Assembly (NCBI GenBank): GCA_029779845.1
Contig: JAKOZT010000073.1
Location: forward strand, 62,001-126,000
DNA: 64,000 bases
Reading direction: 5' to 3'
Source: Pseudomonadota bacterium
Lineage (GTDB): Bacteria; Pseudomonadota; Gammaproteobacteria; Burkholderiales; Burkholderiaceae_C
The notes under the pieces are model-generated. The model had not been told where the DNA came from and made no database searches. It saw only the letters and a program-made list of their open reading frames with translations. Shown here piece by piece: positions 57,399 through 64,000 of this stretch. Position 1 is the first letter of the stretch. The number at the start of each line of letters is the position of its first letter. Position numbers and translations under genes: made by a program.

Positions 57399-59228
57399 TC
57401 ACAGCCACGTGGAGATGATCTCGCGCAGCTGATCGCGCGTGTAGGGCTTGGCGAGGTGGGCGTCCATGCCCGCCTCGAGCGCGTGCGTGGCGTCTTCCTC
57501 GTAGGCGTTGGCGGTCAGCGCGACGATCGGCGTGCGCGGCAGGCGTTGCCTCAGCTCCCGGGCGCGGATGTGCTGCGTCGCGGTGTAGCCGTCCATCCCC
57601 GGCATCTGGCAGTCCATCAGCACCAGGTCGACCGAGCGGCGCGCCAGCACGTCGAGCGCCTCCACGCCGTCCTGCGCCTCGAGGCAGGCCAGCCCGAGCG
57701 ACTGGAGCATCTCCTCGGCGATCACGCGGTTCACCGGGTTGTCCTCGACCACCAGCACCGTGCCCGAGAGCTGCGAAGGCAGCCCGTCCAGCGGCGACAT
57801 CGCGGAGTCGGGCGCGGTGCCCTCGGGCGGACTCGGGTCGGCGTCGAAGGCCAGCTCGAAATGAAAGCGCGCGCCGTGTCCCGGCTGGCTCTCCAGCTCG
57901 ATGCGCCCGCCCATCGCCTCGACGATCTTCTGGCTGATCGCCAGGCCCAGGCCGGTGCCGCCGTTGCGCCGGCTGCGCGAGCCGTCGATCTGCTGGAAGG
58001 GCTGGAACAGCTGGCCCTGCAGTTCGAGCGGTACGCCGATGCCGCTGTCGACCACCTCGAAGCGCACGCCCGGACGCGCGCTCGTCCCGCGCGTGGGGGC
58101 GAGCTTGAGCGACGCGCCGCCGCGCTCGGTGAACTTGATCGCATTGCCGACGAGGTTCAGCAGCACCTGCTTGAGCCGCTGGGCATCGCCCAGCACCCAG
58201 TTGGCGCTCTCGGGGTCGACGTCCAGCGTCAAGGTGAGGCCCTTGGCGTCGGCGTTGGCGCGGAACAGCGCCACCACCGACGCGGCCGTGGCGTGCAGCG
58301 ACAGCGGGTTGTGCACCAGATTGAGCTTGCCGGCCTCGATCTTCGAGTGGTCGAGCACGTCGTTGAGGATGGCCATCAGCGACTCGCCCGACGACGCGGC
58401 GGTCTTCACCAGGCGGCGCTGCTGCGGATCGAGCGGCGAGCTGCGCAGCAGCTCGAGCGCGCCCAGCACGCCGTTCATCGGCGTGCGGATCTCGTGGCTC
58501 ATCGTCGCGAGGAACTGCGACTTGGCGGTGTTGGCCGCTTCCGCGGCCTCCTTCGCGCGCGTCAGCGAATCGTTGGCCGCCTCGGCAAGCGCCTTGGCGC
58601 GTTGCAGGGAGGCATTGGCCGCGTCGGCTTCGAGGCCGTGGCGGATCGCCTGCGTCGTGATGGTGGTGAACTCGCGCGCGGCGCGCGCCATCGTCAGGCC
58701 GAAGATGATCACCATGCCGGCGATGGGCAGCGATCCGTCGGCCTTGCCCATCGCATTGACGATGGCCAGCGCGCCGAGCTGCGGCGCTGTAAGCAGCGCG
58801 AAGGAACGGCCGACGAGCGGCATGAAGTAGGCTGCCACGGCGACCGAGCCGCACACGAGGATCACGAAGGCCGTCGAGAAGGTGGCGCTGAGGTGCGGAT
58901 AGACGGAGAAGGTCGCCACCACCCAGAGGATGCCGGCCGAGGCCGAGTTGGCCTGCAGGTTGAGCCCAGCGCGGCGCACGTCGGCTTCCGACAGCGGCGT
59001 CGGCTGCCGGTAGCGCAGCCACAGCCACCAGCGCCACGCGGCGGTCGGCACGCCGATGATGCCGCAGGCCAGCGCCGCCGGTTGACGGCCGACATGCATG
59101 CCGAACCACACCATGATCGCCACCACCAGCAGCAGCGCCGGCGCGCTGCGGCCCGCATTGCGCAGCGCGAGTTCGAGCAGCTCGCGCCGCACGTACGCTT
59201 CGGTGGTGCTGGCTGAATTCATGGGCAT
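57399..59228 (-). CDS. Membrane hybrid sensor histidine kinase with receiver domain
   Basis: 609 residues: about six N-terminal helices (30-185), a coiled-coil linker with repeated AKxxAEAAN units (205-240), HisKA with H245 ([11 protein letters not shown]), HATPase_c with DSGIGVP and GGTGLGLAI, and a receiver with D539 ([13 protein letters not shown]) and K594. No Hpt domain, unlike RpfC. Location next to an RpfF homologue suggests it may sense the signal, but the membrane part is not recognisably RpfC. ATG 59228 or ATG 59222 are possible starts; a TATGCT hexamer at 59232-59237 would fit the second as a leaderless start. Confidence 0.92.
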   Translation of the reverse strand: MPMNSASTTEAYVRRELLELALRNAGRSAPALLLVVAIMVWFGMHVGRQPAALACGIIGVPTAAWRWWLWLRYRQPTPLSEADVRRAGLNLQANSASAGILWVVATFSVYPHLSATFSTAFVILVCGSVAVAAYFMPLVGRSFALLTAPQLGALAIVNAMGKADGSLPIAGMVIIFGLTMARAAREFTTITTQAIRHGLEADAANASLQRAKALAEAANDSLTRAKEAAEAANTAKSQFLATMSHEIRTPMNGVLGALELLRSSPLDPQQRRLVKTAASSGESLMAILNDVLDHSKIEAGKLNLVHNPLSLHATAASVVALFRANADAKGLTLTLDVDPESANWVLGDAQRLKQVLLNLVGNAIKFTERGGASLKLAPTRGTSARPGVRFEVVDSGIGVPLELQGQLFQPFQQIDGSRSRRNGGTGLGLAISQKIVEAMGGRIELESQPGHGARFHFELAFDADPSPPEGTAPDSAMSPLDGLPSQLSGTVLVVEDNPVNRVIAEEMLQSLGLACLEAQDGVEALDVLARRSVDLVLMDCQMPGMDGYTATQHIRARELRQRLPRTPIVALTANAYEEDATHALEAGMDAHLAKPYTRDQLREIISTWL

Positions 59229-59252
59229 CGAAGCATAACCGCGCCCTTGCGT

Positions 59253-59258
59253 TATCGT
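59253..59258 (+). promoter_or_regulatory. -10-like hexamer of the DUF1624 gene
   Basis: TATCGT ends 9 nt before ATG 59268, with no ribosome-binding site. Divergent TATGCT for the hybrid kinase lies 16 bp away. Confidence 0.3.
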
Positions 59259-59267
59259 CCGATCGAC

Positions 59268-59984
59268 ATGGCCGCCCCCGAACGTCTCGACCGCCTCGAC
59301 GCGCTGCGCGGCGTGGCCATCGTCTGGATGGCCGTCTTCCACTTCTGCTTCGACCTCAACTACTTCGGCTTCATCCGCCAGAACTTCTACACCGACCCCA
59401 CCTGGACGCTGCAACGCATCTGCATCGTCTCGCTGTTCCTGTTCTGCGCCGGGCTGAGCCTGGCGGTGGCCTTGCATCAGGGCCAGACCTGGCCGCGCTT
59501 CTGGCGCCGCTGGGCGCAGATCGCCGGCTGCGCGCTGCTGGTCAGCGCCGGCTCGGCGCTGATGTTCCCGCGCAGCTGGATCAGCTTCGGCATCCTGCAC
59601 GGCATCGCGCTGATGCTGGTCGTCGCGCGCCTGCTTGCGCCGCTGAAGGGCTGGCTGTGGATGGCCGGCGCCGTCGCGATCGCGCTGCCGCATTTCGTGC
59701 AGCATGGCTTCTTCGACACGCGCTGGACCAACTGGGTGGGCCTGGTCACGCGCAAGCCCGTCACCGAGGACTACGCGCCGCTGCTGCCCTGGCTGGGCGT
59801 GGTGCTGTGGGGCCTGGCCGCGGGGCGCTGGATGCTGGCGCACCGCCGGCAATGGCTGGCCGGCGCGCTGCCCGGCGCGCTGGCGCCGCTGGCCGTGCTG
59901 GGCCGCTGGAGCCTGAGCTTCTACATGCTGCACCAGCCGGCGCTGATCGGCGCGCTGTGGCTGGTGGTGATGTTGCGGCGCTGA
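59268..59984 (+). CDS. DUF1624 (HGSNAT-like) membrane acyltransferase-family protein
   Basis: A 238-residue membrane protein with about seven helices, DUF1624/heparan-alpha-glucosaminide N-acetyltransferase-like. Family start [21 protein letters not shown], then FLFCAGLSL and [13 protein letters not shown]. Probably an acyltransferase acting on an unknown envelope component. TTG 59247 would add seven residues. It ends 3 bp from the convergent thrH. Confidence 0.88.
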   Translation: MAAPERLDRLDALRGVAIVWMAVFHFCFDLNYFGFIRQNFYTDPTWTLQRICIVSLFLFCAGLSLAVALHQGQTWPRFWRRWAQIAGCALLVSAGSALMFPRSWISFGILHGIALMLVVARLLAPLKGWLWMAGAVAIALPHFVQHGFFDTRWTNWVGLVTRKPVTEDYAPLLPWLGVVLWGLAAGRWMLAHRRQWLAGALPGALAPLAVLGRWSLSFYMLHQPALIGALWLVVMLRR

Positions 59985-59987
59985 GGG

Positions 59988-60602
59988 TCAGCCGCGCAGC
60001 TTCCCCGCCGCCGCGTCGATCGACGCCTTCAGCTCCGCATAGCTGCGCGTCACCGGGAACTGCGGGAACTGCGCGACGATGGATTCGGGCGGGTGGATGA
60101 AGAAGCCGGCGTGTGCCGACATCAGCATGCCGGTGTCGTTGTACGAATCGCCCGCCGCGATCACCTGGAAGTTCAGCAGGCGCAGCGCGTTGACCGCGTG
60201 GCGCTTCTGGTCGGCCATGCGCAGCAGGTGGCGGGTGACGAAGCCGTCGGCGTCGACCTCCAGCTTGTGGCACAGCAGCGTCGGCCAGCCGAGCTGGCGC
60301 ATCAGCGGTTGCGCGAACTCGTAGAAAGTGTCCGACAGGATCATCACCTGATAGCGGCTGCGCAGGTCGTCGAGGAAGTCCTTCGCGCCTGCCATCGGCC
60401 CCATGCCGGCGATCACCTCCTGGATGTCGGCGAGCTTGAGGCCGTGCTTGCGAAGCAGCTCGATGCGAAAGCGCATCAGCTTGTCGTAGTCGGGTTCGTC
60501 GCGCGTGGTGCGCGAGAGTTCGGCGATGCCGGTGCGCTGCGAGAAGGCGATCCAGATCTCCGGAACGAGCACGCCTTCGAGGTCGAGACAGATGACTTGC
60601 AT
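59988..60602 (-). CDS. thrH: Phosphoserine phosphatase/homoserine phosphotransferase ThrH
   Basis: 204-residue HAD enzyme that dephosphorylates phosphoserine and can pass the phosphate to homoserine. Start MQVICLDLEGVLVPEIWIAF, ILSDTFYEFAQPLMRQLG and IAAGDSYNDTGML match Pseudomonas ThrH; as there, motif I reads DLEG rather than DxD. It links serine and threonine synthesis. Confidence 0.94.
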   Translation of the reverse strand: MQVICLDLEGVLVPEIWIAFSQRTGIAELSRTTRDEPDYDKLMRFRIELLRKHGLKLADIQEVIAGMGPMAGAKDFLDDLRSRYQVMILSDTFYEFAQPLMRQLGWPTLLCHKLEVDADGFVTRHLLRMADQKRHAVNALRLLNFQVIAAGDSYNDTGMLMSAHAGFFIHPPESIVAQFPQFPVTRSYAELKASIDAAAGKLRG

Positions 60603-60613
60603 GCGGCCGAGGC

Positions 60614-60619
60614 TACCAT
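60614..60619 (+). promoter_or_regulatory. -10-like hexamer of rlmB
   Basis: TACCAT ends 6 nt before the rlmB ATG (60626). No Shine-Dalgarno. Confidence 0.3.
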
Positions 60620-60625
60620 GCCGGC

Positions 60626-61366
60626 ATGAGCAAACAGGTGCTGTTCGGCTTCCATGCCGTGACCGTGCGGCTGAAGACCGCGCCGCAGTCGGTGATCGAG
60701 TTGCACGTCGACGCGGCGCGGCGCGATGCGCGCATGCGCCAGTTCGTCGAGCGTGCCCGCGAGGCCGGCGCGAAGATCGTCGACAGCGACGACGAGCGCT
60801 TGCGCCAGCTGTGCGGCACGCACCGCCACCAGGGCGTGGTGGCGCGCGTGCAGCCGGTGGCCAAGAGCCATTCGCTGGACGACACGCTCGACGCGGTGGA
60901 GGGCGCGCCGCTGCTGCTGGTGCTCGACGGCATCACCGACCCGCACAACCTCGGCGCCTGCCTGCGCGTGGCCGACGGCGCCGGCGCGCACGCGGTGATC
61001 GCGCCCAAGGACCATGCGGTGGGCGTCAACGCCACCGTGGCCAAGGTGGCCAGCGGCGCGGCCGAGACGGTGCCGTACTTCATGGTGACCAACCTGGCGC
61101 GCACGCTGAACGAATTGAAGGAGCGCGACATCCGCATCATCGGCACCTCGGATCGCGCCGAGCGCTCGCTCTACGACGCGGATCTTTCCGGCCCGGTGGC
61201 GCTGGTGCTGGGCGCCGAGGGCGCGGGCATGCGCCAGCTCACCGCCAAGACCTGCGACGAGCTGGTGCGCCTGCCGATGAAGGGTGCGGTGGAGAGCCTG
61301 AACGTCTCGGTGGCGTCGGGCGTGTGCCTGTACGAGGCGCTGCGCCAACGCGAGCGCCGTGGCTGA
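60626..61366 (+). CDS. rlmB: 23S rRNA (guanosine-2251-2'-O)-methyltransferase
   Basis: 246-residue SPOUT methyltransferase. N-terminal substrate-binding domain (QVLFGFHAV), then TDPHNLGACLRVADGAG, LVLGAEGAGMRQL and ESLNVSVASGVCLYEAL, the three knot motifs. The 3' end overlaps the sirtuin start by 8 bp. Confidence 0.96.
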   Translation: MSKQVLFGFHAVTVRLKTAPQSVIELHVDAARRDARMRQFVERAREAGAKIVDSDDERLRQLCGTHRHQGVVARVQPVAKSHSLDDTLDAVEGAPLLLVLDGITDPHNLGACLRVADGAGAHAVIAPKDHAVGVNATVAKVASGAAETVPYFMVTNLARTLNELKERDIRIIGTSDRAERSLYDADLSGPVALVLGAEGAGMRQLTAKTCDELVRLPMKGAVESLNVSVASGVCLYEALRQRERRG

Positions 61367-62105
61367 ACTGGACGATCCGGTCCGCGACCTGAGCGAGCGC
61401 ATCGCCGCGGCAACGCGCATCTGCGTGCTCACCGGCGCGGGCATGTCGGCCGAGAGCGGCATTGCGACCTTCCGCGATGCGCTGACCGGCCTGTGGTCGC
61501 GCTTCGATCCGGCGCAGCTGGCCAGCGAGGAGGGCTTTCGCGCCGACCCGCAACTGGTGTGGGACTGGTACGCCGAGCGCCGCGAAGGCGTGCGCGCCGC
61601 GCAGCCGAATGCCGGGCACCTCGCGCTCGGCGACTTCGCCAAGCGCCGGCCGGGCGTGCTGACGCTGGTGTCGCAGAACGTCGACGACCTGCACCAGCGC
61701 GCCGGCAATGCCGACACCATCCGCCTGCACGGTGACATCCTCGCCGACCGCTGGCTGGAGCCCTGCCGTTGCGGACGCCGGCGCGATCCGCACGAGGCCA
61801 CGCCCGGCCGCCCGCCGCGCTGCCCCGACTGCGGCAACCTGGTGCGCCCCGGCGTGGTGTGGTTCGGCGAGGCGCTGCCCGAAGGCGCGCTGGAAGCCGC
61901 CGAGCGCGCCGCGCGCGCGGCCGACGTGATGCTGGTGGTCGGCACCTCGGGTGCGGTGTGGCCGGCCGCCGGGCTGGCGGCGACGGCAAGGCGCGGCGGC
62001 GCGTTCGTCGCGATCGTCAACCCGCACGCCAGCGAGATCGACGGCGCCGCGCATGTGCTGGTGCCGGGCACGGCGGCGCAGGTGCTGCCGCGGCTGTTCG
62101 GCTGA
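61359..62105 (+). CDS. cobB: Sir2-family NAD-dependent protein deacylase
   Basis: 248-residue sirtuin removing acyl groups from lysines with [13 protein letters not shown] (26-35), QNVDDLH (106-112), catalytic H124, zinc cysteines C136, C138, C155, C158. Y71 and R74 (YAERRE) form the Y-x-x-R pair of class III sirtuins, which prefer succinyl or malonyl lysine. GTG 61359 overlaps rlmB by 8 bp. The gene symbol is given by family resemblance. Confidence 0.93.
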   Translation: MAELDDPVRDLSERIAAATRICVLTGAGMSAESGIATFRDALTGLWSRFDPAQLASEEGFRADPQLVWDWYAERREGVRAAQPNAGHLALGDFAKRRPGVLTLVSQNVDDLHQRAGNADTIRLHGDILADRWLEPCRCGRRRDPHEATPGRPPRCPDCGNLVRPGVVWFGEALPEGALEAAERAARAADVMLVVGTSGAVWPAAGLAATARRGGAFVAIVNPHASEIDGAAHVLVPGTAAQVLPRLFG

Positions 62106-62149
62106 TCGCGCCGCTTAGACTGGGCGCATCCAACGAAGCGACCCCCACC

Positions 62150-62776
62150 ATGACCGTCATCGACGTCCGCCATCCGCTCGTCAAGCACAAGGTCGGCCTG
62201 CTGCGCGAGTCCGACATCTCGACCAAGAAATTCCGCGAGCTGACCAACGAGCTGGCGCGCCTGCTCGCCTACGAGGCCACCTCGGACTTCCCGCTCGAAA
62301 CCGTCACCGTCGACTGCTGGAGCGGCCCGACCGAGGTGCAGCGCATCGCCGGCCGCAAGGTCACCGTGGTGCCCATCCTGCGCGCCGGGCTGGGCATGCT
62401 CGACGGCGTGCTCGACATGATCCCGAGCGCCAAGGTCAGCGTGGTCGGCCTGTCGCGCAACCACGAGACGCTGCAGCCCGAGCACTACTTCGAGAAGTTC
62501 GTCGGCCACCTCGACGAGCGCACCGCGCTGATCGTCGACCCGATGCTCGCCACCGCCGGCTCGATGATTGCGACCATCGACCTGCTCAAGCGCCGCGGCT
62601 GCAAGGACGTGCGCGCGCTGGTGCTGGTGGCCGCGCCGGAAGGCGTCGCGGCGCTGCACGAAGCGCATCCGGATGTGCGCTGCTGGACGGCCGCGATCGA
62701 CAGCCACCTCAACGAACTCGGCTACATCATCCCGGGCCTGGGCGACGCGGGCGACAAGATCTTCGGCACGAAGTGA
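62150..62776 (+). CDS. upp: Uracil phosphoribosyltransferase
   Basis: 208-residue pyrimidine-salvage enzyme converting uracil and PRPP to [21 protein letters not shown] start, [17 protein letters not shown] motif [10 protein letters not shown] and C-terminal [17 protein letters not shown] are diagnostic. A TAGACT hexamer at 62116-62121 may be its promoter. Confidence 0.97.
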   Translation: MTVIDVRHPLVKHKVGLLRESDISTKKFRELTNELARLLAYEATSDFPLETVTVDCWSGPTEVQRIAGRKVTVVPILRAGLGMLDGVLDMIPSAKVSVVGLSRNHETLQPEHYFEKFVGHLDERTALIVDPMLATAGSMIATIDLLKRRGCKDVRALVLVAAPEGVAALHEAHPDVRCWTAAIDSHLNELGYIIPGLGDAGDKIFGTK

Positions 62777-62791
62777 TCTGGTGATGCTCGG

Positions 62792-62812
62792 CGCGCGTCG
62801 GGTTGACGCGCG
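62792..62812. other. Perfect 8-bp hairpin downstream of upp
   Basis: CGCGCGTC and GACGCGCG pair around GGGTT, beginning 15 bp after the upp stop. No T run follows, so a Rho-independent terminator is doubtful. A second stem (GCGGCA / TGCCGC, 62845-62865) lies between it and the next gene. Confidence 0.4.
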
Positions 62813-62895
62813 GCAGGCCGCGCCTTGCGATTCTTTACATGCTGGCGGCAGGGTCGACTTGCCGCAGACACATGCGGGCGTTAGGGTCCAGGCCC

Positions 62896-63345
62896 ATGAA
62901 GACGCTGCGCACTCCCTTCCGCCTGTGGATGACCGGCAGCCTCGCGGTCGTGATGGCTTCGCTGTGCACCGGCCGCGGCGTGCTCGACGACCAGCGCCTG
63001 TCGAGTTCGATGCGCGTGCTGCGCCACAGCCCCTTCGGCGTCAAGGAGACGCTGCGCCGCATCGAAGCCGCCGCCGAAGAGCGCGGCCTGCAGGTGCTGG
63101 CGCGCGTCGGCCCGCAAAGCTCGGTGGTGGTGCTGGCGTCCACCGTCGGCGGCACGCCGGTGCTGATGCAGTCGGCCGATTCGCCGCCCGACGTGCCGCT
63201 GGCCGTGCAGGTGGTGCGCAGCGACGACGGCGGCGCCGAGGTGCTGATCCCGCAGTCGCTCGACTCCGGCTGGTTGGGCCTGCCCGCGCCGGTGGCCGAC
63301 GAGCTGGAAGACTTCCCCGACCTGCTCGGCCGCGCGCTGAGCTGA
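62896..63345 (+). CDS. Exported DUF302-like protein
   Basis: 149 residues with a signal-like N-terminus (KTLRTPFRLWMTGSLAVVMASL, cut by the rule here) followed by a domain that resembles DUF302: KETLRRIEAAAEERGLQVLARV, a GGTPVLMQ strand, then LPAPVADELEDFPDLLGRAL. The Cys in ASLC is not in a standard lipobox because Leu precedes it. Function unknown. ATG 62896 follows GGTCCAGG. It abuts the convergent chromate transporter with no gap. Confidence 0.75.
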   Translation: MKTLRTPFRLWMTGSLAVVMASLCTGRGVLDDQRLSSSMRVLRHSPFGVKETLRRIEAAAEERGLQVLARVGPQSSVVVLASTVGGTPVLMQSADSPPDVPLAVQVVRSDDGGAEVLIPQSLDSGWLGLPAPVADELEDFPDLLGRALS

Positions 63346-63894
63346 TCAGATCCCGCCCAGCGCGCCGACCGCGGCGCCGAGCGCGACCAGCCAGATCGGG
63401 CTGAGCCGGGTTTTCAGCATCACCGCGATCGTGACGCCCATCAGCGCCAGCGCACCGATGCGCCGATCGGGAGCGCGCACGAAGGGTTCGGCCAGCACCC
63501 AGCCGGTGGCCGCCAGCAGCCCGAGCGTCAGCGGCGCCATGCCGGTGGCGAAGGCGCGCACCGCCAGGCTCTCGCGGCGCCGCGCGGCCCAGCGCGACAC
63601 CGCCAGCACCAGCAGGGTCGAGGGCAGCATGGTGCCGACCAGCGTCGCCAGCATGCCGGCGACGCCCGCGACGTTCCAGCCGATCACCGCGACGAACAGC
63701 ACGTTCGGCCCCGGCGCGGCCTGCGCGATGGCGATCGCGCTGGTGAACTGCGCATCGGTGATCCAGCCGTGTTCGGCGACCACGTAACGCTGCATGTCCG
63801 ACGCGGTGGTGATCGCGCCGCCGATCGCCACCAGGCTGAGCAGCATGAAGTGGCCGCTGAGGCCGGCCAGATCCGCCCAGCTCAGGCCGTTCAT
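63346..63894 (-). CDS. Chromate transporter, second half-size subunit
   Basis: A 182-residue single-domain CHR-family membrane protein. Start NGLSWADLAGLSGHFMLLSLVAIGGAITT, then AIAIAQAAPGPNVLFVAVIGW, the conserved CHR motif with GPNVL. Half-size members work as pairs. ATG 63894 overlaps the stop of the upstream half (ATGA); GTG 63909 would add five residues. Chromate export is a family inference. Confidence 0.9.
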   Translation of the reverse strand: MNGLSWADLAGLSGHFMLLSLVAIGGAITTASDMQRYVVAEHGWITDAQFTSAIAIAQAAPGPNVLFVAVIGWNVAGVAGMLATLVGTMLPSTLLVLAVSRWAARRRESLAVRAFATGMAPLTLGLLAATGWVLAEPFVRAPDRRIGALALMGVTIAVMLKTRLSPIWLVALGAAVGALGGI

Positions 63895-64000
63895 GGTCGC
63901 AGCCTCCACGCCGCCAGCGCCACGGCCAGCGGGCCGAGCGCGGCCAGCACCGCCACCAGCGGCCAGCGCGCCAGCGCGATGGCGCCGAAGGTGGCGGCGG
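63891..64000 (-). CDS. Chromate transporter, first half-size subunit (C-terminal end only)
   Basis: The last 35 codons of a membrane protein run into the window edge: ATFGAIALARWPLVAVLAAL and ending WRLRP before the TGA at 63891-63893. Hydrophobic C-terminus, overlap with the following CHR gene and the usual tandem pairing of short CHR proteins identify it as the partner subunit. Confidence 0.75.
   Translation of the reverse strand, partial: AATFGAIALARWPLVAVLAALGPLAVALAAWRLRP

Noticed and set aside
57399..59228. Naming the hybrid kinase RpfC
   Set aside because: It lacks the Hpt domain and its membrane region is not recognisably RpfC; only the neighbourhood supports the idea.

Overview
The window is GC-rich (roughly 70%), densely coded bacterial chromosome from a betaproteobacterium, most likely order Burkholderiales (Rubrivivax/Leptothrix/Methylibium-like at a guess; genus not provable from here). 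The evidence is gene order and protein content: argD-argF beside a DUF3579 gene and rpsT-murJ; AI-2E permease-hda-HAD-pcnB-folK; rpsP-rimM-trmD-rplS followed by a CoA pyrophosphatase; rsgA-M48 peptidase opposite orn; mnmH-glnD-map opposite purL. I see no insertion sequence, prophage, CRISPR array, rRNA or tRNA, and no non-coding gap longer than about 225 bp.

Layout. 1-5844: topoisomerase IV (3' end of parE, complete parC) interrupted by a GNAT gene and fhs. 5922-8441: a lipoprotein/exported-protein pair, then dsbB and a RidA-like gene on the other strand. 8493-10892: comEC. 10937-21003: a six-gene operon of circularly permuted ATP-grasp, alpha-E and transglutaminase proteins, including a 1134-residue transglutaminase-DUF2126 protein and an ATP-grasp/alpha-E fusion, followed by a 68-residue lysine-free protein. 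21325-26040 (minus): argD-argF-metallophosphoesterase-Ser/Thr kinase/UspA fusion-CxxCxxCC protein, apparently one transcription unit. 26171-34147: DUF3579, rpsT, murJ, SirB1-like, AI-2E-type permease, hda, HAD phosphatase, pcnB, folK, DUF486. 34216-36923: phosphate transporter pair, TM2 protein, acetyltransferase. 37085-40919: rpsP-rimM-trmD-rplS, CoA pyrophosphatase, CobD-like protein. 40923-48966: rsgA, M48 peptidase, orn, DUF2087 protein, mnmH, glnD, map. 49059-55539: purL, an FtsH paralogue, a quinone-reductase-like flavoprotein. 55765-59228: a haem-oxygenase-like di-iron protein translationally coupled to an RpfF-like (DSF-synthase) crotonase, facing a membrane hybrid histidine kinase. 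59268-64000: DUF1624 protein, thrH, rlmB, sirtuin, upp, a DUF302-like exported protein and a two-gene chromate transporter cut by the window end.

The two systems most worth follow-up are (i) the ATP-grasp/alpha-E/transglutaminase operon, belonging to a predicted but biochemically undefined peptide-synthesis or peptide-tagging system, and (ii) the di-iron oxidase-RpfF-hybrid kinase locus, which looks like a diffusible-signal-factor circuit with an extra oxidative enzyme and a perfect 16-bp palindrome upstream.

A window-wide signal is a TANNNT-like -10 hexamer only 6-11 nt before the start codon of about nine genes that lack a Shine-Dalgarno sequence, which would make their mRNAs leaderless or nearly so. 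Most convergent gene pairs abut or overlap, leaving no room for intrinsic terminators; only two convincing intrinsic terminators are visible.
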